DNA of 64,000 nt from Syngnathus acus (taxonomy: Eukaryota; Chordata; Actinopteri; Syngnathiformes; Syngnathidae), in assembly GCF_901709675.1 (NCBI RefSeq), contig NC_051098.1, positions 14,723,918-14,787,917 of the forward strand, written 5' to 3'. The notes below the pieces were generated by a model. The model worked only from the letters and a program-made list of their open reading frames with translations, did not search any database and was not told the DNA's origin. Positions 24,581-37,802 of the stretch are shown one piece after another (within the stretch, counting starts at the first letter, position 1; every line of letters begins with the position of its first letter). A program made the translations under genes and the position numbers.

Positions 24581-25893
24581 ACCTCGGCGCCCTCCTCTCC
24601 CTCCTACGCTGGGGGACAGATTGGGAAACACCTGGAGAAGCACAGACGCAGCATTTAATCAGACACGTTGACGTTTATCACCCCTAAAATATTGTTACTA
24701 TCAGTCCGTGTTTTCATGTTTTCATCTTAAATTAAAATGAGCATTCGATATTGCATTTTCTGCTAATAAGCTAACCATAATAGAGAATGTTATTAAAAAA
24801 AAAAAAGGGAAAACCTGAGCCCAATTAAAACAACAGGACCTCTTGCGCTATTTTGATCAATTTCATTTTTATTGACTTTGAAAGGCAATTTGGGAGTTAT
24901 GATGTCAATAATTATTAGAATGAATCAAAAATGTTACGCGACACGTACCTATAAATAGCAAACCACAGAAACTGATCATTTTGTCATGGTCCTTTAATTT
25001 AATTTCTTCAGCAAACAAGCCAACTTACTAACATGTGACAAATGTCATTTGAGATCATTCTTTTTTTAATTGTTTTAGCTATGGGAGATTTTTCAACTAT
25101 TTAAACAAAGAACAGTTTTCAAGAACAGCACGCTTCCAATTCTTGTAGTTCACCACAAATGAGGCTTAGTGAAGAGCTGCCAGCCACTAAACGCATTTGC
25201 TGACAATTTCTTTCATGATGATTTATGAGCCAAACAGACTGCTTATGAATTACAAACACGTCAAAATAGCAACGGTTTTGACCCTCAGACTCGAGTGTCA
25301 GGAAAAGTGTAATGGGTCGGACAATATTTTGTTTTCTGACACAAAAGTCTTCTCGCTCGTATGAACCTATTTGTGCATTTCTATTCCTTTTATTTATCCA
25401 TGCCTGGTTGCAGATGGAGCTTTTGCAAATATTTGCACTAATAAGAATATTTTAATGCGTCATTTCAGCCAGGAGCTGGTAGAGAAGTAAATGAGTCGTC
25501 ACAAGATATATTACAAAAAAGAGAGAGAAGAATATTGTAACTGATAAGAACACGTATTTACGGTATATATTAAATATTTAATGAACTTTTACAAATGCAA
25601 AATGTCACATTTTTATTAAGGTTTAACTGATATTCGAGTTTTGTGCTAAATAAAAGGCAATTACAAATACTTTGGACTTTGTGTATCTTGAAATACAATT
25701 AAAGAATTACTGTATAGGAAAACCGAACTAATGGATATAGAAAAAACATTTTTCTCCATAATACAACAAAATGAATACAACCTTTGATCATGCAAATATC
25801 TTCATTTAATTGACCTTTGTTTTATGCGTTGCATTATGCTGAGCGCAGTCTCTAATATGCACTCTGGACGTAAATATTGAAATTGTCTCCTAC

Positions 25894-26096
25894 CTTGGAG
25901 CTTTAGTGGGCCTCTTGTATGAGCAAAAAAGGGAGTTTAGCCACTTGGCTGGACGCCGCAGTTGCTTGGATGAACTCAAAAATCTTCAGTGAGTAGCTAA
26001 GAAGAGGGGAAGGACTCGGAGATGGGTTGGACCGTCTAGAACAGACAAACCATCTCCTCACTCAAGCACAAGTGTGGCTTACAGCTGCTGACGTCA
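25894..26096 (-). promoter_or_regulatory. sytl2: Noncoding first exon and CRE-bearing promoter of sytl2 (approximate)
   Basis: On the minus strand CTCCAAG|GTAGGAG (exon end 25894) is a donor upstream of the first coding exon, whose acceptor is at 24631. A perfect CRE, TGACGTCA, lies at 26089-26096. The exact transcription start was not determined. Confidence 0.4.
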
Positions 26097-26565
26097 CTAG
26101 AAAGGGCTCATTAAAAAAAAGATCAAATAGTGAGCGTACCTGTTGTAATAGCAGCCGGGGACCTGTAGGTGGCGTCAGTGTTTGCCAAAAGAGTGTGCAA
26201 ACTAGTTACTTGTTCTGCAACTTGTACAGTTGTCTTGTCCTGCCTGATGCATAATACAAAAAAATAAAATTAGTATGGTCAGAGAAATTCATGACATAGC
26301 GTTGATGTGACCCTTGTCATGTTGATGACCAAAAATAAATTCCCTTCTCTGGCCTAGTAAACCATGTTCTGAACAATAGCCTGACCTTTCTGGGACTAAT
26401 TCCCCCAAAAATAAAAGCCATGAGAATCACAAACATGAAAATTGAAGCAATTGTGTAGTGTAGCAACACTGCCAAAGCCATTACTAGCGTTTACATGGAA
26501 GAGGAAAATAAAATGAGAAAATGTGAGATAAAGAGACGATAGGCTTTATTTTGTGGAAGCTGCTC

Positions 26566-26571
26566 TTTATT
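26566..26571 (-). terminator. Candidate poly(A) signal of picalm
   Basis: Minus-strand AATAAA; a second copy lies at 26545-26550. If used, the picalm 3' UTR is about 1.6 kb and contains the GC-rich patch at 26760-27060 and the hAT remnant at 27122-27278. No closer canonical signal was seen. Confidence 0.4.
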
Positions 26572-26759
26572 TGAAAAAGAAAAAACAATATTTGAGTGGT
26601 CGCCTGCTACAGGTTCTAATGACAGAAGAGATCTGCAGAGGATCATCCTGAATCAAGACTTAATAGGTGGAATCAAATTGGATTTGAATCATGTTCATAT
26701 TTCATACATCTTTCATTTTAGCAATCAAAGAACAGTCACTTGTTTTGTCTTAATTATCC

Positions 26760-27060
26760 TATTTACACTGAGCGCCGATCAACAGCGCTCGTCCCTCGTC
26801 CTCCACCTCCGCCGACGCTCGCCCACCCGCCCGCCGCCAATCGAGCGATCGTGTTGATCTCCGGTCCGATTCACGTGGCGCTCGAGCGGGACGGCGGGTG
26901 GGTGTCTGCGTGTGCGGCGTGGAAAGATGTGTGCAACATGAAGACAACTCTTCACATTCAGAGAGTAAAGGCAGCCTCGAGCGTGCTCGCCGAGTCGATG
27001 GCGTGCCAAGCTATTAAAGCAAAATGGAGCCCGCCGCCGCCGAGATGGTGCGTGAAGTGT
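26760..27060. other. CpG-rich patch between sytl2 and picalm coding regions
   Basis: About 300 bp of markedly GC- and CpG-rich sequence in AT-rich surroundings. It gives long open frames on both strands, but none resembles a known protein. It could be an upstream sytl2 promoter or part of the picalm 3' UTR. Confidence 0.35.
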
Positions 27061-27121
27061 TACCCAAGTTACAAACAAAGACCTCGATATAGGCACAGAA
27101 TGCACTACGTACTCCTTAGCG

Positions 27122-27278
27122 CAGGGGTGGGCCACCCTTTTCGTATCAAGTCCCCCAAGGGCCGTACTAATTTTACAAAAACATGATCAAACTTTTCTTT
27201 TTCCTTTTCAATATTCATTATATATTATGAGAATGTGTTTGGGATTGGATGGTGGGCCGCATTGGTGCCCCACCCCTG
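27122..27278. mobile_element. Short hAT-type MITE
   Basis: Begins CAGGGGTGGGCCA and ends TGCCCCACCCCTG, nearly complementary ends typical of abundant fish hAT MITEs. The flanking octamers agree at only 5 of 8 positions, so the insertion is old or the ends have eroded. Confidence 0.6.
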
Positions 27279-27717
27279 CTTTTGCAGAAACCTCTGCACT
27301 CAGCACAGTGGCTGGCGGCTGTGATTTAATTTTTTTTACATTTTTCTTTTTTAATTTTCATCTAGCAATAGTAGAAAAAAAAAAATAATTAACAAGTCAA
27401 TATTTAGTGCTCTATCATTCGGCTTAATAGGTGTCATTTATATAATAGCTATTTGTCACTCTACCTCTTGATGATAGTTTTAATGTTCAAGCACTCCCAC
27501 GGGTGTTCAATGCTCATTATTATGCGCTGTTGATTTTACAATAAACCCCCCCCCACCGCTCGAGCTCCTTCGACCGATAATCATAAATAAATACAAACGA
27601 CAGGGAATGTCTACTGTAAACACGGTAAAAAAGACACAAACTAAACGGGTGTAAACGTCGTTAGCATCACTACACCGTGACAGGTGATGGACTGTGGCGC
27701 CGAGGGGGAGGAAAAGA

Positions 27718-27744
27718 GGAAAAAAAAAAAAAAAAAAAAAAAAG
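27718..27744. repeat. Poly(A) tract
   Basis: About 24 A residues, flanked by purine-rich sequence, in the picalm 3' region. Confidence 0.85.
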
Positions 27745-28124
27745 AGGGGAAGGTCCCCATCACCCGGCAACTAATCCCCCTCCCCCCGCTCGCTCAACAC
27801 CCGACCGCAGTTTACATTTTTTTTTAGTGTCTTTTTTTCTTAACCAAATACATAACATCAAAGTTTGTCAGCAGCCAGAACGTTACCCTTACAGATGACA
27901 CTGTAAAATAGAGGGAATCCTTTTTGTTACCATGGTTACTGAAACCCATCGCAACATGTTTGATATTTTTAGTGAGTAACGTGTGTGTGTGTGGGTTGGG
28001 GGGGTGTAAGAGAGGAAAGTGGTGGAGGAGGGGGGGTACGTGAATGTCTCTCCGGAGACCTGGACGAGGACCAAGCTTTTTGCTGCTAAGTGCTTCATCT
28101 TTCCGATAGACGAGCTCTTCAAAG

Positions 28125-31100
28125 TTACATGAACTGCGTCTGCAAGGGAGAATGACACAAATTAGGCGAATGTACGCGGTCACGTCATCTCGGTGCTGCT
28201 GCTGTTGGATAAGCCCCGCCACACACTCGGCAGCATATATTCGATGAGCTGCATTGATACATAAATATAAAAAATAAATTAAAAAAAAAAAAAAAAAAAA
28301 AAAGGTTTTCAGTTTCCATCCATCCAATTTCCACGACTGCTTAAGTTCTAGTTAGCACCTCAAACATGGTAGCTCAATGTCCCTTACAGCTGTCCCTTAT
28401 GTGATATCATGCAAAGCTTGCTGCGGAAAAATATCTCGTGGGCGGGGCACAGACAACAGTCAGCTGGTTAAATTCAATTAAAAAAAGAAAAAAAAAAGAC
28501 AAAATCAGTTCTTAGCAGTATGCGATGAGTGGCAGGACAAAATAGGTGGCGTGAGGCTCATTACAGCCAAGACAGTGAGTGGAGCAAAGCAAGATCAAGC
28601 AAAGACTTAAAAGCATGTGGCATCTAAGTCAGTGAAGACAAAAACATGAAGACGACAGACAGCGTGTGAGAGAAAGAGAAAGCGAGAGGAGAAGCAGCCA
28701 CACACGGATGTTGAGCACAGGCCACATATGGGACGCGGCCGCCAGCAGAAGGGGGCATGCTGTACCTAAGGAGACGCTCTACAAGAAATCCTTGAGAGAG
28801 AGGTGTGCAAACGGGTCCTGTCCGGGGCCTCGGAGAGGACTCTGGCTGGAAGGGCTAGAGGCCGCTGAGGGCTATTCATAGGAGGACACACACACACAGT
28901 AGGGGGGCCAGAGGAGAAGTCAGAGAGTCAGCGCGGAGACGGGGGAAGAGGGGGGGGGATGAGATTAGTTCGGACAAGCGGCAATGTCAAATTGAATGCG
29001 TTGGATAGATGGAGAACAATTGAGGGAGGAGGAAAAAAAAAAAAGGAGATGATGCGCAGTTCGAGACCAGAGCCGAAGCTCGTTCAAACCCGACATCATC
29101 GGTGTTTGCGCTAATTTGGGAATATGACAGCACGATGATCACACACACCAACACGAACACCTGGCAGAAGCAGGGAGGCGTGGTGCACCCACCTGAGTGC
29201 TGGACACGGAGCCAAAAGGGTTGGGCGGCCTCATCACTGGCTGCCCGTACATCATGGTGGGCGGCGGATTCATCATGCCCATGGAGCCCATTTGTGGGGG
29301 CTAAAAAGAAAAAATGTAGGATTATTTGTCAAACGTTGCAATCAAAGTACTGGTCCGGGAAAAAACTATTCTTGACTGATTTGGGAGCAGACATTTAAGA
29401 TAGGAGCACTCGATGCCGGAAGTGAACTTTACGAGGAGCAGTTTGGCCGATTGTGAAAGAAGTCAAGTGTAATTATTAAATAAACCCTCAGGCATGTCGT
29501 CCTTCTCCTCAGTGAATAACAACCGAATTACTTAAACCTACTGAGCAGCTGTAAAATGCTTGCGCATGCAATTTGCTGCCCTCTAGCGGCCAAGGCGCGT
29601 ACATATATCAATTTTTAATTGAGCATGAAACAAATTTAACTTCTAACATGGTCGCTGCACTTGCAGTACTCACCATGCCATAGCCCATCATGCCTGTGGG
29701 CGTGGTGGCAGGGAAGGCCATGATGGACGGCGGCTGCGGGAACATAAAAAGTTGTTCAAGGTTGACAGGATGCTAGAGAATTTTTTTTTTTCTATTTTAG
29801 AGGACAAGTAAAAAATAAAAATCTTACTATGTTCTATGCGCCATCACTAGTCTAAATGAAAGTATTCGGATTAATAGTGCATTTGTGGAAAGTCCACCCA
29901 TTTTCATCCCACGTCAGGCGGGACGGCCATCGACTGGCTGTCGACTGGGCCGCACGCTGCACACAGACCGAATGTTCCCCACCCCCGACGTAGATGTAAA
30001 TCACCATGGAGACGGGGTTCCAGGTCGTCGTAGGTGCCGCTTTAGGTTGCCAGTTGGTGCCGCCTGTCAGCCTCTTCTCGCCGGGCTGACTCCAGTGCAT
30101 GTCACTGTGGATTAAGGCAGCTTCAGTTAAGAGTTTCTAACGCAGTGCTGGGAGGACGCCGAGCGACCGGACGCCACTTACTTCTTCATGGTGCCGTTTC
30201 CGATGCCGAGGTCTGAGGGAAAACACAACAGGCTTCAGGCCTATACAAAAATTACAATGCAGCTGAATAAATTCAGAAATGTATACATACTGCCGACAAG
30301 GTTGGCGAGGGAGGAGTCAAGGTCGTCCGACACCAGCTTCTCTGGCTGCTGATTGGACGGCAGGTTGGAGCCAGCAAGAGTCGGTTTCAGGATCCCTCCG
30401 GCGATATCTGACAAGACATGGAGGGTCAAATTTATGAATTGGTTCACTTGCCAAGAGAAGTTTTGACTACGTTTTGATAAAATTTTGTTATGACAAACAT
30501 TACACTGACTGTTGACCATATGAAATTCTGGTGCCAATTTATGAGTTAGGCTTCTCATGAAAAGTATAAATTACACGGCAAATACAGTAAAACACCGGAG
30601 ATTGACAATCTCTCAATGTAATACCATTTTGTGATCACAAGATGGCGGCACATGGCCATAAAACGGCATGAGGTATCACTGAGGTGACAATAAACTAATC
30701 AAAAAATCTGAAGTGTGAATAGCAACAGATAGGAGTCTACCTAAAGTGCATTTTAAGCAGGGAACAAACATTTTAAACTGGTTGTGTTTTTTTTTTTTTT
30801 ACCTAGTCCTGTAAATTAAATATGTTGCTAGCAAGGCAATGATAAACCTGCACAAGGTACTTATAATAAACATTCTTTGGTAGTATTGACTGGAGAATAA
30901 AAAAAGAAAAAGATGACTTGAAATGAAATCCTAACCTTCAGCATTGAGGCTGTTGCTGCCCGTGGCTTTGGCCCCAAACACAGACTCAAAGTCCACTTGG
31001 AGACCTGCAGGTGGCTGGGGAGGGGGCTGAGGCGAGGAATATCCTTAAAGAAGATGAAAAGAAGGCAGCTGCAGCTAAGACAAGCGATGCCTCTCAAACG

Positions 31101-34100
31101 GGACGCGGTTCGACAAGCGCGGGGAGTCGTCAGCTAGTGGCGGAGCGGGATTGGCACATCCACACGCACACAGAGAGAGCCTTCAATACCTCTGAATAGA
31201 CCTGCTACAGTAGAGGGCTCTGTGGGGAAGGGAGCCTGGTGTGGGAGGTGCTGGGCAATGGACACTGGGCCACAGAAGGAGTCTGACGCGCCACAGGAAG
31301 CATTAAGAAGAAGGAGAGGAAGAAGAACCAGAGCAAAAAAGAAAAATATAAGCGCTTCAGGACCAAGCCAAACAAGCAGGCAGAAAGAAAAAAAAAAAAA
31401 AGGCAGCTAACATGTTAAGGAATTGAAAGTCACAAAAGAGTGAAATATTAGAGAATGCTACCATCATAAACGGGAGGGAGTGACTGAACATTGAAACAAA
31501 AGCTTTTGGGGTATTTTATAGGGTCCAATGTTTGCAGGACTCAGAGCCATTGCAGTACCTGAGATGGAGTGTTCTAGCCGCACTGTGCATTTGTTATTGC
31601 TTGAAACTGACGCGTTTGTGTCAGTAAAGGGATTGTAACGATCTAGGGAATCAAACATAGTGTTGGTAAAAAGAAAACAAAAACAACTTAAATAAGCTCT
31701 ACAGCAACACATCGCACAACCAAACTTCATCTAAAAAGGGATTCGGGTGGTTTGGGGGGGGGGGGGTGGCGGTATCATTTTCAATCGGGGTGGGCATCAT
31801 TTTGGTTCTATAAAGGAGGAGGCAACGATTTGAGCTTCACAGACAGACAACACTGAGAACATTGAAACGACATCAGCATGGAGGACAAGCACACTACGTC
31901 GTCATGCTTCTACGCAGACATGAGCGAGGACAATGCGGAGAAACAAAATGAGAGTCATTACCACCAAACATTTCATGAGCAGACGTCCTAGTGGAAAAGC
32001 TAACACCGTCTGAAGACACGACAGGTAAGTGAGAGGCATCGACAACGAGTTTTGAGAGGAAAGGGTTAAGGTTTGGCATGGAGTCGTCTCCAGCTTCGGC
32101 GGAGGTGAAAGGATCTACAGGCAGGCAGAGAGAGAGAGAGACAGGAGAAAATGAAACAGACCAAAAACGAGTGGCGAGGAACTGGTGGACGTCAAAAAAA
32201 GAGCATGCAGAGCAGCTCCAAACAAGACGCAGATGGCGATCGAGAGGTGCGTCGGCGGCGCGCTACCTGCCCACGCCGTCGCCACGGGGAGCCCTGACGA
32301 GGCCGACTGCACGGCTGGCTGGAACGTGGACTGAAGGTCAAACAGGTCGCTCTCCATTTTCACCGCGCTGGAACACCGTTACAGAAAGATGAGTCGTCAT
32401 TACATACAAAAATAAATTAAATCAAATGAAATATGCTGCCCCCTACTGTCACAATATATAATGCAGCAAAGGCACATTTTTAATTGCATTTTTTGTTTTT
32501 GCCGCGTCAGACAATTAAATGTAAGGTACCCGTTGGAACAGCTCGGTGTGGAGAAGAGATCGATGGCCGGGGCCGTGTTAATAGTTCCCCCCGTGGTGGA
32601 GATGGGCGACGTATCAGTGGTGGCGAACGAGGGCCTCTTGGAGAGCTCCTTGAGTCTTTGCTCCTGCAGGATGAAGGACACGCATCAAAAATAAAGCAAA
32701 GCGGCAAGAGAGCGACTCTTGAGGTAAGGTCGGCTCAGTTGAACCACCTTCAGCGCCTTGAGTCGGGCCTGCTCCTCTTCCAGCGCCGCCTGCTTTTCCC
32801 GTTCATCCACTTTGGTGAAAGACATTCCCGTGCTCGCCAGCGACGACACGGCGTTGGACAGAGTGCTGGCTCTGTGGGGCGGGCACAAGTCACGCTGGGA
32901 TGCGGGCAACGCGGACCCACAGCCCGTGATGGGCCAATTAACATACCTGCTGGCTGCCGTGGAGTCTTTCACCTTCTTGCCCTCTAAAGAGGCCAAGTGC
33001 TGCTCCAGAGCTTCCAGGAGGCTGCTGGGAGCCTGCCGCGGCGAGAAAACACACTGTCAGCTTTCTGCTCACACACCGCATGACCGTGTGTGTGTGTGTG
33101 CGGGAACATCGACACCATGAAGGACAGTGGTGGGCAACCAAGCAAGGACAGAATATAAACCATCCTTTTTTTTTTTTCCCCCCAATAACAGTTCCTCCAA
33201 AGTTAAACGACTCTAATGAGGACAAGCGCAAGAAAAAAGAAAAACAAAAAAAAGTAGTTTTATCATTTAAACAGGTAATACAAGGTTTTCTAACAGTGAC
33301 AAGTTTGTATTCTGCAACAACGGATTCAAAAAAATAGTAATCACCCTAAAAAATGTTGTTTTGAGTCAACCTTCATAGTAACACTGCATCTGATTTCACT
33401 TTCTGTGACTTGAAAGTTCATCGTCGCCCACCACTGATGGCATTCCAGCCATACACTTGCATGAGAGCAACGCGTGTGTGCGGGATGACGCACTATACCG
33501 CAGCATGTTCAACAACCTACGGCAGATTGTTGGAATGGACCACAACTAAGCACAACAGGGCAGCCATCTTGCAGCAAATGAGCGACTCTGATTTTACACT
33601 TCACTATGAGGAAAAAGACACCACATAGATCCCCCCCTTCCTATTTCTTGGGCTGTTTGAGACAACCACGTGGTGGGAGACGGCACGAAGACATGCAAAA
33701 AAAGACAACACCGGCGAAGCAAGTCACAGACACAGAAGAAGAGTGAAATGAGAGTACTTACACAGACTGTGAACTAAAGTGGAAAGATAAGGGGGGGGAG
33801 AATACAGAATATAAAGGTGGTGACAGTCAGGGGAGGAATCCATTTGAGCCGTGCGGCAAATAAAGCGCCAACGGCACAGCACAGCACAGCACCTACAGTC
33901 CAAGCATGTGCACAACCTGTGCAACTGTGACCTATGTGTGGACCTGACACCTTTATTTACTGTAGAGCAAGAAGAATAGGAAAGCTTGAGGCGCGAGAAG
34001 AAAGGACAGAAGAGAGCACAGCAACTTCTGTGGAACCATGCGCTCAAGAGTGGGGGGGGAAAAAAAACAGCATGCAAAGTGCAGAAAGAAGAGAGCATAG

Positions 34101-37100
34101 CCAATGGCGGCCATCTTGCTCAGGGGAAGCCGATCAGTTTGCCGCCTCTCATTCATTGTCGTTATACACCCGGCAAAAAAACTCAAGCAAACCCGCATTT
34201 TTTAAAGCCGAGTCCAAGAGCCGTAGCTTTCTATCCCGGAGGTTTCATCTGACATTATGGTATTCTTCATCGCGGATGGAGCTTCTCATGAGAGTGTATA
34301 TATTGGTAGGTGATTTCAAATTGATCCAAAAAGGGGAAAGAGAGAGAGAGAGACAAGCTTGCAAGCTTACCTGGGAAAGATCTGGAATGTCTCCTCGGTC
34401 GATGCCCACCTGCTGTTAAGAGCACATAGAAAGCCAAATGAGTTTTTTTATGCCCACCCACTTCTTACTCCAAGCATCCTATAAGCCACTCACGTACCTC
34501 AGCTACTTTAAGGAACTCTGATATCCGGGTCATTCGGGTGAGGAACTTTTTGTAGATGTCCAGCCCTTCTTTGCACTGGGTTTTCTTCATGTCAAAGTAT
34601 TTCTCTGTTTAGAAACCAAAGAGGAGGGTTCAAATGTTGGTGTGATTATCTGGAGAAGAGGAGGAGGAGGAGGCGGTGTTTTCTTACCAAGCAGGTTGAT
34701 GATGCCTTCGTTGTAGGCAGCAAAGAGCCTGATGGAGTCTTTGAAGAGGAGCATGAAGGCTGCATTGATGACTCCATTAGTCAGCTCGTTGGCATTGACC
34801 TGCGGCAAAGCAAATTAGACATTGTTTGTAAATACGCCTGACATTTCTCTTTGTGGCGTTGGGCGGAGAGAGGCCATTGACGCAGCACTCTCGCGCACAA
34901 GCCTTTTTTTTTTTGCGGCAGGCTTCACCTCCAACTCACATTGAAATCGAGGAGGGCGTCCATCTGGTTCTGAATAATGGGGATGGTCTTGAGCAGCTTC
35001 TCTGTATTCATGGTCCTCATGACGCCGTCCACTCTGAGAGGATCAGCGGACACAAGTAGTTAGTAGCCGCGGCTGACAAAACGTTCTAGACAGGTACACG
35101 TTGTTTCCTCATTTTCAGTGTCTTACCCTCGCTTAACTTTGGTGAAGTCAAAGGCAACCTGTCTGTACGAAACGGCTTTCTCGTTCAGGTATCGACTGTA
35201 CCGCCGGATAAACGTGGACATGTCGTACCCTGGAATGAAGAAACGGGTATGCGCGTCAGACGTGTTGTAAAAAATAAATAAAAATGACAGCGGGCGAGGT
35301 GTAGCGCTTACCTTGGAGGCCACTTTTGTCCAAGAAATTGCTGAGGTTGAATAATGTGTTCCTCGAAGCCAGGTACTGCACAAAACGCTGGAAATGGGAG
35401 TGAGGGAGAGGCAAACATCACTAAAAGGTATTAAATCCAATCATACATGCGATGGTAATCTGCTTGACATCAGTCGCCTGGGTTGTTGTGAGATTATCCG
35501 ACATGGCTCACCTCGTTGCCATACACCATGAGGTGGTGCGTGGTGATGAGAGACTTGAACACGACCACCCAGCTGGTGTTGGTGGTCCTCTCAAACAGCG
35601 AGTCGGCCAGCTGGGGAATGTTCACGTTCATCTCGTTGGTACAGTGGATCAGGTCTGACGCGGGAACAAACGATTGTGAGATGCCATTTTGTCCTATTCT
35701 CGTCCATTTCTTTTTTTTTTTTTTTTTTTTTAAACGTCAAGTAAAGAACATTCCATAGGGTGAACGCAATGCCGTGCTGGCGCTTCTCATATTTTTGTCT
35801 TCATCCACAATAAACCAAAGAGATGACGTTTGCTAACATTTTGAGCCCGATGGCAGAGCAACACCTGCTGCTTTTGAGGACTATGAATAAACACACGTGA
35901 GCAAGCGCCATGAGGGACAAGCTGAGTTTTGCGGCCCCAGGTTGAAAGTTGCCATGATTTGGACCCTCTCTTGATTCAATTTGGCAACGGCCCATCAATC
36001 CGTGGCATCTAACATGGCCTCTTTTTAATCGTAATGAGCACATGGTGCACTCAATTCATTCAGTTTTCTGTTCAGTGATGACGGCCGCTGCCAGCGATTG
36101 GTAAATCATACATGTGCTGTCCCACTCGCTCGGGGCTCATGTCGTTTTTTAACATCCGCAGAGCTGGCCGAGTCAAAGCTGCTTGACCCGCTTTAAAATG
36201 GAAATATTTCCGACGGTCTTTACCGTCGGAAAAAAAAAAAAAAAAAACTTGGCTGACGACAGCACGGATCAGAACGACAACGTAATTGGGCCTCCCTTCT
36301 TTTGCCGTCCTATATTTGACTCCTCAAAATAGGGCAGGGTAACCTTCGCCAGAAGCGGATGCTAGTTAGCACGGGTGACTGCGTGAAGAAGAGCGAGTAG
36401 GAGGAATATGGAGGAGGCAGTCATGTGACAGCAAATAGCCTGCTTTTTGGGGGGCTTCTCGTGGGATATAATCGGACTCGTGTGACAGCCGTGATGATTC
36501 ATACCGGAGGGAATTGCCTTGCGTCAGTGACATGCAAAGATAACTTGTGGGGAAATAAATCATGTTGCGCATGGGCTCAAAGTGCAAAGTGTAAACTGAG
36601 TGTCATACCAAATAGAACAAGAAGAAACTAACTGCAGAGTGGGCCAAAAGAAGACCTAAGCTTTGAGAAAAACATTCTTAGATTCACACAATTATATTTA
36701 TCAAACCGTTATAAGTCATGAAGGCTCAAGATGTGGTTCCACATTGCAACACACAATACTACAAAATGGCACCAATCTAAATAAAATCTTGCAGGATGAG
36801 GGGTTGATGGAATGTTTAGGGTTACAATTAGGGTTGTGATACTGTGCTGAAAATTCCATTAATTAAAATTTCTGATGTCTTTTTTGGTTTGGGGTTCCAA
36901 AACAAGCATTAGGACTTCCAAGATTAATGATTCGGCAGGTTGGAGTTTCCTTAGGGTAGGTAGTTAGGATCTCAAGTATTTAAAAGCTGGGTCTCTAACC
37001 AGCGGTCACAATTTAACTTTCTGGGCCACCCAGTCCTTGTGATGACAATGTTTATAGCACTGCATTTTCTTCACTTAATTTTGTGATTGGCAGTAAAATG

Positions 37101-37802
37101 TTCCTCGGGCCGTTGGTTGCCTACCAGGCCGTTGCTTTAACGCGTGACACCTCGGGCGAGTCACCTGAGCGGCACAACAGGTGTGCCACCTGCCAATAAA
37201 ACAAAACGGGATCTACAAGCCCATCCCTAAAAATCATAATTGATAAAAACATTTCATTTGTATCCATTAATTGCAGACTGTAGGTGATAAAATGATAATT
37301 TGCTGGCAACAAATACATCTGATGTCATATGGGGGGGCCCGGTTCATACATTTTATACCGTTAGCATCTCCGACTACTATTACTACTTCTGCCTTTAACT
37401 AGAAGCAAAAATAGAGAATACAAGAAGAAACGTCATGAATCGACAACAGACCGCTCCAAACACTGATTCCGAAATGAGTTGAAAATTCACACGCGCGAGG
37501 AAACGTAGTTTAATTTGATGTCTTCTCCGTGACTTGCGATAGCTTTTAGCATGTTAGCGGCGCCTCAGGCTTTCGGGCCTAGTCGTTCCAACAGCCGCCA
37601 TAACCTCATCAGCGGCGGCTTTAAAGAGGCGACACACTTTTAAAATCAAAAAGACAAATCAAACATACTCACAGTCTAAATGTTTCTTCTTCGGGCCCAT
37701 TATTTCGTGAGTGGTGGCCTTGCATACGGTTTTGGATACGGCGGATCCCGTTACGCTGTGCTGGGCTGCCGTTATCCGGTCCGTAATGCTCTGCCCCGAC
37801 AT
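28125..37802 (-). CDS. picalm: Phosphatidylinositol-binding clathrin assembly protein (CALM)
   Basis: About 700 residues in 22 coding exons (minus): 37802-37673, 35654-35512, 35387-35312, 35229-35127, 35033-34940, 34799-34688, 34604-34498, 34412-34371, 33032-32947, 32871-32748, 32663-32530, 32367-32267, 32114-31962, 31642-31559, 31264-31190, 31043-30936, 30407-30291, 30212-30182, 30104-30005, 29733-29674, 29300-29193, 28139-28125; sum 2,103 nt. The N-terminal ANTH domain ([17 protein letters not shown]...) has the phosphoinositide motif KAT-x6-PKKKH (about residues 28-41). A coiled helical segment follows ([20 protein letters not shown]). The disordered tail has adaptor-binding DPF and NPF motifs (ADPFTS, LNPFLSK, YNPFTD, PNPFGS) and [42 protein letters not shown]. 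It ends TQFM, matching the human IQFM end encoded by a tiny last exon. PICALM recruits clathrin and AP2 and sizes endocytic vesicles. Use of exons 31642-31559 and 31264-31190 may vary between transcripts. Confidence 0.94.
33125..33436. mobile_element. hAT-type MITE in a picalm intron
   Basis: Begins CAGTGGTGGGCAAC and ends GTCGCCCACCACTG, terminal inverted repeats with one mismatch in 14. It is 312 bp long and non-coding. The flanking octamers share only ATG at their start. Confidence 0.65.

Noticed and set aside
26740-27186. 148-codon plus-strand frame
   Set aside because: It lies in the CpG-rich patch, where stops are rare on both strands; no recognisable domain.
28666-28881. 71-codon plus-strand frame in the picalm 3' region
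   Set aside because: It lies in the last intron of picalm on the opposite strand; purine-rich, no homology, no splice context.
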